From assembly GCA_022559845.1 (NCBI GenBank), contig CM040121.1, forward strand, positions 511,728,566-511,792,565: 64,000 nucleotides of DNA, in the 5' to 3' direction. Source of the stretch: Amorphophallus konjac. Its lineage: Eukaryota; Streptophyta; Magnoliopsida; Alismatales; Araceae. The notes under the pieces are model-generated. The model made no database searches. It had not been told where the DNA came from and saw only the letters and a list, made by a program, of their open reading frames with translations. Each line of letters opens with the position of its first letter. Position 1 is the first letter of the stretch. Made by a program: the position numbers and the translations under genes. Positions 11,056 through 21,718 of this stretch are shown one piece after another.

Positions 11056-11216
11056 GAGACTTACTTGTACTCCTCCACCCTCACACCTGTACTCAGACAT
11101 TTATGATGTATATATATATGAAATTGAGATTTTGCTACCTGAGCACTTGTGTAGTTGTGTACTTGTGTCTTCTTTTCTTTCTCGTCTTTTACTTTTGCCC
11201 TGTGCTTCCACACTTG

Positions 11217-11311
11217 AATAAACAGGTTAATTCATCTGTTCGACTTGGCCCCTTGCTCAATAAGCAAGGGATGTCTTCACTTTGACCTTGATAACGGGTC
11301 AAGGGGCCAAG
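11217..11311 (+). terminator. Poly(A) signal and nested hairpins at the end of antisense gene 2 (A)
   Basis: AATAAA at 11217-11222 lies 160 bases after the stop codon. It is followed by CTTGGCCCCTTG (11244-11255), paired with CAAGGGGCCAAG (about 11300-11311). Two smaller hairpins sit inside: CCCTTGCT/AGCAAGGG and TGACC...GGTCA. The same nested structure is conserved in B at about 54413-54497, where the poly(A) hexamer reads AACAAA. It sits between two convergent transcription units. Confidence 0.55.
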
Positions 11312-12371
11312 CCTTTAATCAATGAAGGCAAAGAGTAGATAAAAAATGCGTCATGCAAGCAAGCAAATGCAAACTAAAAATAAAAGATGCCCATACAAGA
11401 ATGCAATCAAGCATATGAGAAACAAAGGGCTTGAAATTCCACAGTCATTTTTTTTGTTATTATTGGTATATATGCTTTTTTGTCGAGTTTTTTTTTTTGA
11501 AAGTGACACTTAATTTTGAAAAGGACGCCTATTTGAAAATTTTTATTTTGGAGGCGAGTATGGTATAGAGCTTTGAAACCTTAACCATCATAATCTAAAA
11601 TTCATTAGATTTTCTCAAGAGACTTAACAAAAGAGTCAACGTGATTTATACTTTGGCTTTTACTCATATTCTCTCGCAGCCCATCCTTCTTAGTTGGTCT
11701 TTGCCATTCTTTGAGTTCACAACCCACCATGGAGGGAGAAGAGAAGAATGATTAAGGAAGCTCACGAAAGGTTTTCAAGAACGGGGCACACTCTTCCCCT
11801 GCCCTTATGCCTGTTGGGATTCGGTCTTCGGCTTAGGGAAATTTTGTTGCTCTTTTTGCCCTTATTCATGCATGCTTACGACCAAGGTTTTCCTTGCGGG
11901 GACTTTGCCCTCTTGACATGCTTTCTTTTATCATAACTTCCTTTTGCTTTCTTCGAAACAGATAAAGACCTAATTATACTTGGGCTTTAAGTATTTTGTT
12001 CCCTTTTGGGCCCTGACTTCTACCTACTAGGGCGGCGGGCAGGCTTGGTTGGTAACCCCTAACTTGTGTTCCCTCTCGTGAGCCGAAAGGAAGAGAATAG
12101 GTAAGGCATTTACACTCTTGATTGGGTCAGACTTTCCTTAAATTCCGGGCTGCTCGAGTTTAAGAATAAAGCGTGTAGTGTGTGCGTGAATTGACCCAAG
12201 AGTTAAACCGTCGAGACTGAAGAATGAATTTAAAGATTTTGATTTTTTCGGTGTCGTGGCCCATGTACTATACCAGCCTCCAAGATTTTCAATTTTTGTT
12301 TTGTTTTGTTTTTGCTCTTTTTTTTTTCTTTTCTCTTTCTCTTTTTGTTGTTGTTTTTGTTTTTTCCATTT
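11312..12371. other. Convergent intergenic spacer of element A
   Basis: About 1 kb without a gene lies between the 3' ends of antisense gene 2 and integrase. It holds T-rich tracts and a stretch homologous to 53400-54000 of element B on the other strand (for example the CCCTAGTAGG...GGGCCCAA region). Short open frames here have no homology I recognise. Confidence 0.6.
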
Positions 12372-13625
12372 TTAGGGATAGTATTTCTTTAGATAGAGAC
12401 CATTCCAAGGATGAGTTAGCTCTTCGCCTTCAGCATTAATCAATTTATATGCGTTGCCAGGATGAACATCTTTTATAATAAAGGGGCCTTCCCAATTAGG
12501 TTGGAGTTTTGAACGTGGTCCACCTGGTCTTACAAAGATTCTTTTAATCACCAATTCACCAACTTTGAATTTTCTCTCAATCACTTTCTTTTGATAAAAA
12601 CGTGAAAGCCGGTTTTGATAAATACGCGCATGTTCGGCGGCAGCCAGACGCTTCTCATCTAGGAGTTCCAACTGGGTAAGGAGAGATTCACGCCGCTCAT
12701 CAATAGAGAATTCTTTGTCCAATTGTACTCGCAGAGAAGGAACAAGAATCTCGTAAGGAACTACCGCCTCCATTCCATAAGTGAGGGCGAAGGGTGTTTG
12801 CCCTGTAGGGGTACGAATGGAAGTACGATAGGCCCAAAGAGTTTCAACTAATTTTTCTGGCCAATCCGCAAATTTGTTAGCCTCACACGTTTTCTTGACA
12901 ATCTTAATCAAAGTCTTATTAGTTGCCTCTGCTTGGCCATTGCCCTGCGGATAATAAGGAGATGAATGATGCAATGCAATGTTATACCTGTTGCAGAGGT
13001 CCTGAAGTTCCTGAGAGATGAACTGGAGTCCATTGTCGGTGACGATGGTACTTGGGATGCCGAATCTTGCGATGATATTCTTCATTATGAACTTGCAGAC
13101 GGTTGACGCTTTGATCTCCACGTAAGCTTCCGCTTCCGCCCACTTGGTGAAGTATTCCGTCGCCGTCAGTATGAATGACTTTAGTTTTGTGTGGAGGGTC
13201 GGATCACCCAGGGGTCCAATGATATCGAAAGCCCACATGGCGAAAGGCCATGGGGAAGATACGGGATGGAGTGAAGAAGCAGGAGAATGAATTTTGTCAG
13301 CGTGCAGTTGGCACTTAACACACCTTCGAACATAGATAGAACAATCCTCTTCTAGAGTGGGCCAATAAAAACCTAGCATAAGGATCTTCTTAGCAAGCAT
13401 CTGGCTATTGACATGACCACCACACACCCCCGAATGGGCCTCTTCCACAACTTTCCAAGATTCATCATCATCTAGGCATCTTAATAAAACTCCAGTGAGA
13501 CCTCTTCTGTAAAGCACACCTCCAATCAGGGTGTATCGCTGGGCAACCCTTCTAATGGCTTTCTTCTCTTCTGCTGTAGCTTCTTCAGGATATGATTGAT
13601 CCTGAAAATATTTAGCAATTTCATA
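12372..13625 (-). pseudogene. Element A integrase
   Basis: The frame is open from 13625 to the stop. The zinc-binding part has GGHVNSQ...YVRRCVKCQ. The core DDE triad is seen in MWAFDIIGPLGD, TDNGLQFIS and GNGQAEATNKT. The C-terminal end has the GPF motif (PNWEGPFIIKD) and finishes HPWNGLYLKKYYP as in copy B. No chromodomain is present, in line with Tat. It ends beside a convergent spacer. Confidence 0.9.
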
Positions 13626-13825
13626 CTACCACGACTTTTCTTCATCATCCAATTCTTCTTCCAAGTCCAATAGCATGACCTCCTTATTCTCAATAATTCT
13701 GCCTTGCTCAACCTTCCTAAGCACCTCTTCCTTAATCCTAAGAAAAGATGGGTCTTGAATAGCGGGAATGAGCCGCTTACGAACAGTGATGGAGTGGGAA
13801 TCCCTTTCGGGAAGGAGAACCAAGG

Positions 13826-14229
13826 AAGGTGCAAGAGAAGCAAGAGCATCAGCTAGAATGTTATGGTCACGAGGGACGTGAACGAAGATTAGTTTGGTGA
13901 AAAGGTTGGTGTAAGCAGAAGTCAATTCTTGGTAAGGCTTGAGTTTAGGATTAAGCGTACGGCACTTGGAGAGCACTTGGCGAAGAATAAGCTGACTATC
14001 ACCTACAATTCACAATTGGGTAACACCGAGTTGATGAGCGGCCTCCAGTCCGGCCAAAAGAGCCTCGTACTCAGCTATATTATTTGTAACTGGAAATGCA
14101 AGCTGAGAGGCGAGCGGAATAGTGATACCCTCAGGTGATAGAAGAACAATACCAATCCCTTTCCCTTTTGAATTCAAAGCTCCATCAAAATGTAACGTCC
14201 ACATCGAATCGGATTGATTGACAGACATT
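13826..14229 (-). pseudogene. Element A second (archaeal-type) RNase H
   Basis: A second RNase H domain follows the first: WTLHFDGALNSKGKGIGIVL (first Asp), NNIAEYEALLAGL (Glu), IVGDSQL (Asp) and ILADALASLA (Asp). The additional RNase H is an established hallmark of the Tat lineage. A TGA at 14010-14012 interrupts it just before the IVGDSQ motif. Confidence 0.85.
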
Positions 14230-15776
14230 AGTTCCTCATCTGGAAACTCTGAGCGAACAGGGTCAAATCTGGGGAGAGGGTGATGAGCAAGGTGTTCTGC
14301 TATGGCGTAGCCTTTAATCACTTTTTGCTGAATGTAGATGATGTCAAACTGAGAGAGGAAGCTTTGCCATCGCGCCAATCGGTCAGTGAGAACAGATTTT
14401 TCAAGAAGGAACTTGATTGGATTCATACGAGCAATGAGATGAACCTCGTGAGCTAGGAAATAATGCTTGAGTTTCTGAACTACCCAGACTAAAGCTGCAC
14501 AAGTCTTCTCCATGGCTGAGTACCTCTGCTCACATGGGTTAAAGAGTTTTGACAAGTAGTAGGCTGCCCTCTCTTTTCCTTCTTCGTCAACTTGGGCTAG
14601 GACAGCGCCTACAGAGTCATCCAGGACAGAAATATAAAGAACAAGCGGTTTGCCCTGAACTGGCGGCCTCAGGACAGGAGGATTTGAGAGATAATCCTTC
14701 AATCCGTCAAAAGCTGCCTGACACTTGTCATCCCAAATAAACTTGACTCCCGGCTTGGTAAGCTCGTAGAACGGCCTGCATCTTTGTGAATGCTGAGAGA
14801 CAAATCAGCGAATAAATTGCAACCTCCCGATTAATCCCCGAACTCCTTTCAAATTCCTGAGAGGAGGCATTTCTCTTATGGCCTTCGCCTTGTTGGGATC
14901 AATCTCAATACCCCTCTTAGTAACAATGAATCCAAGCAACTTCCCTGATGAAACACCAAATACGCACTTCTTGGGATTCATTTTTAAATGGTACTCCCGT
15001 GCTCTTTGCAAGACTTTAGTTAGAACCCCAGGATGCTCAATCCTTGTTCTTGATTTTACTACCAGGTCATCCACATACACCTCAATATAAATGTGGATCA
15101 TATCATGAAAAATAGCCATCATGGCCCTTTGATAGGTGGCTCCAGCGTTCTTAAGTCCAAAAGGCATGACCACATAACAATAAGTTCCCCATGGTGTAGT
15201 GAACGACGTTTTCTCTTGATCCTCCTCGGCCAAGCGAATCTGATTATAACCTGAAAAGCCATCCATAAAGGAGAGAGTCTCAAATCCTGCCGTGTTGTCA
15301 ATCAAAACATCAATATGAGGGAGGGGGAAGTCATCTTTAGGACACGCGCGGTTGAGGTCCCAGAAGTCTATACAAATCCTGACCTTTCCATCTTTCTTCA
15401 TGACTGGGACGATGTTAGCCACCCAATTAGGATAGAGGACAACTCTAACAAATCTGGCCTTATGCAGCTTATCGACCTCTTCTTTCATTTTTAAAGCCAT
15501 ATTAGGGTGGAAACGTCTCAACCGCTGTTTGACCGGGACAGACCCTGGTTTAAGTGTAAGCCGATGTTCAACGAGCGCAGGATCTAGTCCGGGCATATCT
15601 TCGTAACTCCATGCAAATGTGTCCTTGTATTCTTGAAGAACCAAAATGAGCGCCTCCTCTTCGGATGGCGGCAAGTTCTTTGAAATGAGGATGATCCTAG
15701 GGTCTTCTTCCGTACCCAGATTTATTTCTTTGGTAGGTTCTTCTACTGAGGCTGATGGTTCATCAAATCTTCTCAT
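14230..15776 (-). pseudogene. Element A reverse transcriptase and first RNase H
   Basis: RT motifs appear in order: VKQRLRRFHPNMALKMKEEV, PVMKKDGKVRICIDFWDLNR, FMDGFSGYNQI, TPWGTYCYVVMPFGLKNAG and catalytic YVDDLVVKS (YVDD near 15067-15079). The Ty3-type RNase H follows (ERAAYYLSKLFNPCEQRYS, then EKTCAALVWVVQKLKHYF). FWDLN replaces FRDLN of copy B. A TGA at 14805-14807 falls between RT fingers/palm and connection, at a codon that is Arg in copy B. Confidence 0.9.
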
Positions 15777-16937
15777 GCCACTAGCAAAAGCATCAGCCTC
15801 GTCCTCATATTCTTCGTAACTTCATCCCCCTCTTCAACAGGGTCTTCATCATTCATAATCTCATAGACACCAAAACCCTCATTAGAAGCATAAATACCTC
15901 ATATTCTATCTCTGGCAGGATGATCGGATTTTCCACAAATTCTGGGATGGCTAGGCAAGCTTACATCTTCTAGCTAACTCCAACAAGAATCTACGGGGAT
16001 CTGCTTACCCTTGGATCTCTTATGCGAAGCTACCCCGTGATTTTGAACACTAGAAGAGAAAGAACAACTAGCTGATCACTAGAATTCAATAAAGGTGAAG
16101 GAGGAATGAAAAAGTGGGTACAGAAAGGGATACAGACGAAGTCCCCTCATCGGAGGGGTAGGGGAGGTCCCTTAACAGATCCGGGAAGAGCGGCCCCGGG
16201 ATCGGGACACACTCGGGAAGAAGATAGGAGGTCTCCTCAACGGAGATGGATTGGGAAATTTGAATTTTGGCTTTTTTTTTTTCGTGTTCAAGGAGAAAGC
16301 AATGGTAGGTGGAAACAGGGGAGAGTGTTGAAATTGAAAGTTTGGTGAAGGATTGAATCAATGATGACCCACGCGGGGGCGTAATGGAGAGTTTGGAAAA
16401 CCGCTCGAGGAGCAAGGGAGGAATTGGGAGAGAAACTTGTAGTGAATTTGGAGAGAAGTTTATTAAGACCGCAGGCGGCCTAGGTATATCTGAAAAGAAC
16501 ACTTGATCAATCAAATGGACAACAGCCGTCGGGTGAATGGATTTGGTAAAGAAAAGGCCGACCCACAGCATGTCTGTATTGAAACCCTCTTCAAACGGCA
16601 CATCGGGTTCTCCAGTATCTGAATAGTCACTCAGAAGCTGCCTCTTGTCTGTAATTACTGTTGGCTTTTCAATCAACTCATGAATCAACGGCGGCCATTC
16701 TGGATCAGTTGGCATGAACAAGCGGCTCAGAGCAATAGAGATATCATTCATGTCAAACCACCTATACCAGTCACATTCAGGATCATCCATTTTCCTTCGC
16801 TTATCCGGTCTTAATGATTCCAAAGCTTTATATGTGGCTAGTGGCGCTATATGGCGAGCAAACTGCCGTGCATGTATGTCTCGACAATCCAGCATAGAAG
16901 TGATTACTGTAGTATACTCATCATCATTCTGAATACC
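15777..16937 (-). pseudogene. Element A conserved spacer between G-patch and RT
   Basis: About 385 codons of unknown function separate the G-patch from RT. The first half is well conserved with element B (ATYKALESLRPDKRRKMDDP, CDWYRWFDM, LFMPTDPEWPPLIHELIEKP), whereas the second half is Ser/Pro-rich. I recognise no catalytic motif. A stop at 16086-16088 and the deletion near 15825 break it. It could be a structural linker or a lineage-specific domain; in Ogre-type elements this place holds an intron. Confidence 0.6.
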
Positions 16938-19013
16938 TCATGTTACAAAATGTGTTTGAAGGGTCCATGTAAGAGGTTGCCGATCAGTCTTGAGAGTGGA
17001 AGTCATAACGGCCCACAGTTCTTTTTCATCTTTACCTGGTGCTTTATATCCGAGGCCACCTTGGAGAATCATCTTTTGAGGCTTGACAGGCTTAACTCTC
17101 CCTTGGAGATTGGCACCTAAGCCTTTACCAGTTCGGTACCCCATTTTCATTAAGATGTTCCATCCGGGCGTATTCATCAAACCTTTCTTTTTCTTGCCCT
17201 TGGATAGCTGTGTGGTGGAAGGGGTTGAAGGAGATGATGACCTCATTGGGTCTTGCCGCAGATTGGCAACATCCAATACTGAGAGCAAAGGCATATTGGA
17301 AGGCCACATGGAGGGCACTGATGTTGCAGAATGTATGTCTTCGATCGGCAAAATGGGCATACTGGTCACTTTAATGATACGTCCTTTATGTGGAAATTTG
17401 ATGCATTGATGATTCGTGGAAGGCACGGCATCCAGTTCCTGAATGTAAGGGCGGCCCAAAATACCATTAAATGTCGGGTCCATATCCAAAATATGGAAAT
17501 CTGCCGTGACTGAGACTGGACCCAAACCAACTTTTAGAGTAATCATTCCCAATGGAGGCTTTCTTGTGTTATCATAAGCTGTGATTGTTATAGTGGACGG
17601 TCGAATCTGACTCTCCGGAATGCCGCACATCTTTAAAGTGCTTGGTGGCAAAACATTAATGGATGCCCCAGTATCAACCAAACATTGCTTCACGGCTATT
17701 TTGTTGATATCAATGGTGATGCACAGTGCATATTTCCTAGCCGGCTGCGGAGCCAACTCATGTTCATAAAAAGTAATAGCCGGCTGATTGCTAACTGGGT
17801 TTAAGACAGTGGTGACCTGTTCGGCCGAGATATCTTCATTCACCATTACTTTTTGCAGGTATTGTTTCAAAGCTTGCTGATGTGTGGCAGATCTTTTAAT
17901 CAGTTCCAGAATAGAAATACGGGCCGGTGTTCTGTCCAGATGCTTCAATAAATCATACTCCGTGCCCTGTATAGATTCTTGTTCTTGCTCTCCTTGTTCC
18001 TGTGGTGGCTCCTGCTCCCGCTGGGGAAACACTCGTTGAAACATTCGTCCGCTACGGAGCACCATCGTTCTTTGTGCCTCTGTCGGGATTGGCGTGGGTA
18101 AAGGGGTGGAGGAAGTAGCGGGAGTGGTGTTGGGTGTAGGCGCAGGGTTGGTGGGAGGAAGGGTTCTTATAAGGGGCCTCACCGGCCGTGGATTATTGGA
18201 ATGAGGTGATGGTGGTTGTGTAAGAAGAAGGTGCCTTGGAATCATGGTGGCAGTAGATGGAGGTGGAATGGAAGGGGTGACGGCTGCCGGCGAGGTACGA
18301 ATAAGAGGAGGTTTGTTTGGTGGAGGGTTTTGGGGTGATGGAGAAATTGTGGGTTGGCGCAACAGAAGGGGACGTGAAGGGACGATGTTGGCATTGGATG
18401 GCCCAGGAGTGAGGGAGCGTATAAGGGGACGTAGTGGTTGGGAAGGAGGGATTGGCTGGTGTCTTCTTATCAATGAGGGTGGTAGATTAGAATTCTGATT
18501 AATAGCCCCGACAGAGGCATTTTCATTGTGCCAAATTTGTCCTCTCCCCACTTCATGGATCGAGGTGACTATATTCACTTGCTGATTTGGGACCGGATGC
18601 TCCAGTAGTGGATTATTAACAATCCCCATATTGGGTTGGGGAGCAGGAACCTGTTGTTGATGTGGAGCTTGTGGTTGTCCTTGTTGCTGATGCTGTTGAG
18701 CTGCTGGCTGCCGAGGAGGCCTTCGGATTTTTAGAGAAGCAATGACCTTCCTCATTTCATCCCAATCAATTTCACCTTGATCATTCATGTCATGTATGAA
18801 ATCTTTGAAGTGAAAGCAATGATCGATATTGTGCCCCGGTTGTCGGTGAAAGACGCAATACCGGGATGTATCCACATGTTGGGGCCATATTGCTCTTTCC
18901 TTTGGCAATGTGAGCAGGTTAGCGGCCATGAGGGCATTAAAGATATCCAATAAGCTTTCGGGAAGAGGGGAGTACTGTGCCCTTCGGGGGCCCAAAGGTC
19001 TTCTTTGTTGAAA
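16938..19013 (-). pseudogene. Element A Gag zinc motif, protease and G-patch
   Basis: From 18995 the frame encodes a zinc-knuckle-like CVFHRQPGHNIDHC motif (C-x2-H-x4-H-x4-C). A 200-residue Pro/Thr/Ser-rich linker follows. Then comes a retropepsin-type aspartic protease with CLVDTGASINVLPPST (DTG at 17667-17675) and the downstream ILGRPYIQ. A G-patch follows (GWNILMKMGYRTGKGLGANL near 17100-17165). The protease matures the polyprotein inside the virus-like particle; the G-patch is probably nucleic-acid binding. The piece ends with a TGA at 16938-16940 where copy B is open. Confidence 0.85.
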
Positions 19014-20516
19014 TTATTGTGGTGCATAATTGGCTGGTGGGGGCACTTGGTGATATTGTGGTGTTTGATTTGGTGGAGCAATGTGGGGTTGTTGTTGAGG
19101 TGGTGGTGGAGGCCGTAAGGTCTGAGGAGGGTTGTTATTTGGCTGGTGGACTTGATTATGGAAGGCAGGCTGTTGTGGTGATGGCCCTGGGTTTGAAGGG
19201 TGGCGGAAGGGTGTGGAATTGCCAAACGCGCTCACCTGGTCGTTGGTAACGGTGCCTTCAGTGGTTGCCCCAGTATTTCCAATATTAACATTCCTCATTA
19301 TCACCTTTGGCCTTGGCTCGAACATGCCCATGATTGGTGAATCCTTCATTTGCGTCTGAATATATCTAGCTCTTTCATAGAGCTCTTCCATAGTGCTTAG
19401 TTTATTCATGGCCAGGATATGACGGAATTGTGGAGTAGAATTTGAAATAATCATTTTGACTTGCTCCGTCTCTGACAATGTGTCTTTCAATTTCTCGGCC
19501 ATGGCCCTCCACCTATCAGCAAATAAAATGAAGTCCTCCTCGGGCTTCATCTTTTCAGCAACCAGGTCTGTAACGGACAAGGAGGGACCCACACGGTCCT
19601 TGTACTTCTGTATGAATTTTCGTTGAACTATATCAAAATCACCGGCATCGGTCGGCTCCAGGGAATAAAACCATTCAAGTGCGGGGCCATCCAAAGACCG
19701 CCTGAAGAGAGAAGCCAATGAATTTTTATTATCTTGCCAAAATGACGCTTCATACATAAAATCCTTCTGGTGGATGTTCGGGTTGCCCGTGCCATTATAT
19801 CGCCGGAAATTCGGCATTTCTGATGGTGGTAGATGGAAAACCGGCATAGGGGGAAGCACGATCTCAGGAGCAACCTTGGGTGTAGTGACCCTCTTAAGCT
19901 GTTCCTCCATTTTGGCCATCCTTTGGAATAACAGAGCATGGTTATCAGACTCGACTGGGGCCTGATGAAAGGAATGTTGGTTTGTTATAGGCCTTCTTAG
20001 AATTTGGGAACCAAGGGGCTGCTGAGGCCTAACAATGGAATGACTTGCCGGTTGGTCCGGCATAGTCACAACAGGAGTTGATGGGCGCGAGGGTACCCTA
20101 GGGATGACCGATGGGTCATTAGGAGAATTAGCGGAGTGGCCACCCATGGCCTGATGAGGGTTAGAAGACGACGGGATGAACTTTCCCTTCAGAAGAGCGG
20201 CTTGAGCTGCCTGGCGCTGAGAATCATCCAGCTGAGCAATAGCCTTGAGAATCTCATTGAGATTGAGGGAAGAGGAAGTGTCCCCTGGAGTATTCTGGGT
20301 AGTAGGTCGGGCCTGGGAAGAAGGCTCAACCTCCAAAGCAGTAGTGGTGGTGTCCACCATATGGACTTGATTGGAGGAAGAATAGTAATTTCCCTCATAA
20401 TAAACAGAATCTTGAGAGGGAATCTCATAAAACGGGTCAGAATGACCCTCCTCATTACCATCATAAGTGTATCCGTAGTTGGCCATGTTGAGAATTTTAC
20501 CTGAACGCAAGTTCAT
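19014..20516 (-). pseudogene. gag: Element A gag (capsid part)
   Basis: The ATG at 20516 gives MNLRSGKILNM, matched by MQLRSGKIINM in element B, which fixes the start. The N-terminal 220 residues are low complexity. Residues about 235-390 are a Retrotrans_gag capsid domain (FMYEASFWQDNKNSLASLF, EWFYSLEP, then KMKPEEDFILFADRWRAM). The tail is Pro/Gln/Asn-rich. The stop at 19014-19016 (TAA) sits where B has sense codons, and the frame reopens immediately. Confidence 0.88.
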
Positions 20517-21697
20517 ACTTAAGGAGAAAGAGATGAATGTCTCGCAATAAGATATAACCCAAAAGATATCACCTTTTCAAAAGAAACACATAAGTTGTAA
20601 TGAGCGCAAGATTTTAAGATTTCTCTTGGAAATTAGGGTGGATTCAATATTAGGTACTTTCTTTCAAAGGTGGATCCTGGTTGAAAATTTGGGTATAATC
20701 TCCGGGTATCTAGATTTTCTCTCCTTTCCAACGAATGGGTCAACTATACTCCGGGTACTTCAATGGTACAACCTGCCTAGCGTCCGTGAGGGAATCCACG
20801 GGTGCGAGGACTTACGGAGGCTTGGCTTAGGAATTTCCGGTCCAAAGAGACGGAATGCTCAATGGAGGGTCCTTCCTTCACCAAGAGGGGTGAAAACTCC
20901 TAACAAGTGTGGGGAGAGGAGGTCTCCCAAACCGTATGCTAAGATGAATGCAAACAGGTAATATCACTAACAGATATATGACCAGTCAATCAAACAGACA
21001 AAAAGAGCAGTTCTGTGGGCACAGAACAAAAACACGACCCAGGGCATGTCGCTAATTTAATGAACAGCGCCTGGTGTGCAGGCGCTAATTACCGCAAACA
21101 GTGAAAGGAACACCTCTGGGCAGAGGCGCAAAGCACTGTAAACAAATACTCAGGAAATAACCAAATCACCAATAATTAAGAAAATGGCGCCTTAAGCTAA
21201 GGCGTTCAAAGATAAAATAACGCCCGGTAGCTGGGGCGTCAAAATCACTGAACAATGATCCAATCGCATCAAAACAAACAGTAACAATGGAAATGACGCC
21301 TTGCTGTAAGGCGTCTTATGAAGAAATGACGCCTCTGTACAAGACGTGAATAAGAAAATGACAGCAGCAGGGAGGGCGTTACTTCAGCTTAATGAACTAA
21401 CAATCAGAATAAACCAATGGAAACTGCAAAACTGGCTAATCAGTGGGGAGGTGTGCACGTGGTGCACAATGTGGAGTGTGCTACGTGGAGCACAAGGGAG
21501 GGACATGCGAGGGTGTCAAAGGAGGGGCACCGAGGGCGCCAATGGGAGGGTGCTACGTGGAGCACGAGGGAGGGGTACGCGAGGGTACCAATGGGAGGGA
21601 CATGCGAGGGTGTCAATGAGAGGGGCACGCGAGGGTGCCAATGGGAGTGTGCTACGTGGAGCACATGGGAGGGGTAATCAAACTAAAAACACTAGAA
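20517..21697 (-). promoter_or_regulatory. Element A 5' leader with two hairpin arrays
   Basis: Between primer site and gag ATG lie about 1.2 kb without a gene. The part at about 21025-21345 has GACG-type dyads. The part at about 21440-21680 has eight 16-nt hairpins such as GGCACCCTCGCGTGCC, GACACCCTCGCATGTC, GGTACCCTCGCGTACC and GTGCTCCACGTAGCAC (minus strand). The arms vary yet stay complementary. This is where packaging and dimerisation signals lie in retroelements; that function here is inference. Confidence 0.65.
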
Positions 21698-21715
21698 GTC
21701 CCACCGTGATCGCCA
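21698..21715 (-). promoter_or_regulatory. Element A primer binding site
   Basis: On the minus strand TGGCGATCACGGTGGGAC starts three bases after the 5' LTR end. It begins with the TGG that pairs with tRNA CCA and is identical in element B. The matching tRNA would end GATCGCCA; I cannot name it with certainty. The site is not the initiator-Met type. Confidence 0.85.
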
Positions 21716-21718
21716 ATT

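Larger units (their letters stand above)
12372..20516 (-). pseudogene. Element A gag-pol polyprotein (disrupted)
   Basis: The open pieces 20516-19014, 18995-16938, 16895-16086, 15776-14805, 14702-14010, 13976-13626 and 13517-12372 are all in the same reading frame. The frame is interrupted by stops at 19014-19016, 16938-16940, 16086-16088, 14805-14807, 14010-14012 and 13626-13628. A 1-base deletion near 15825 against copy B must be offset by another indel just upstream. Most stops are single-base changes of a sense codon in copy B, many of the CGA-to-TGA or CAA-to-TAA kind. The ancestral element therefore probably made one very long Gag-Pol of about 2,700 codons. Domain entries follow. Confidence 0.9.

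Noticed and set aside
10805..11221. Alternative frames of 93-138 codons over exon 8 of antisense gene 2
   Set aside because: These are shadows of the Arg/Glu-rich coiled-coil exon; splice phase and homology to copy B select the other frame.
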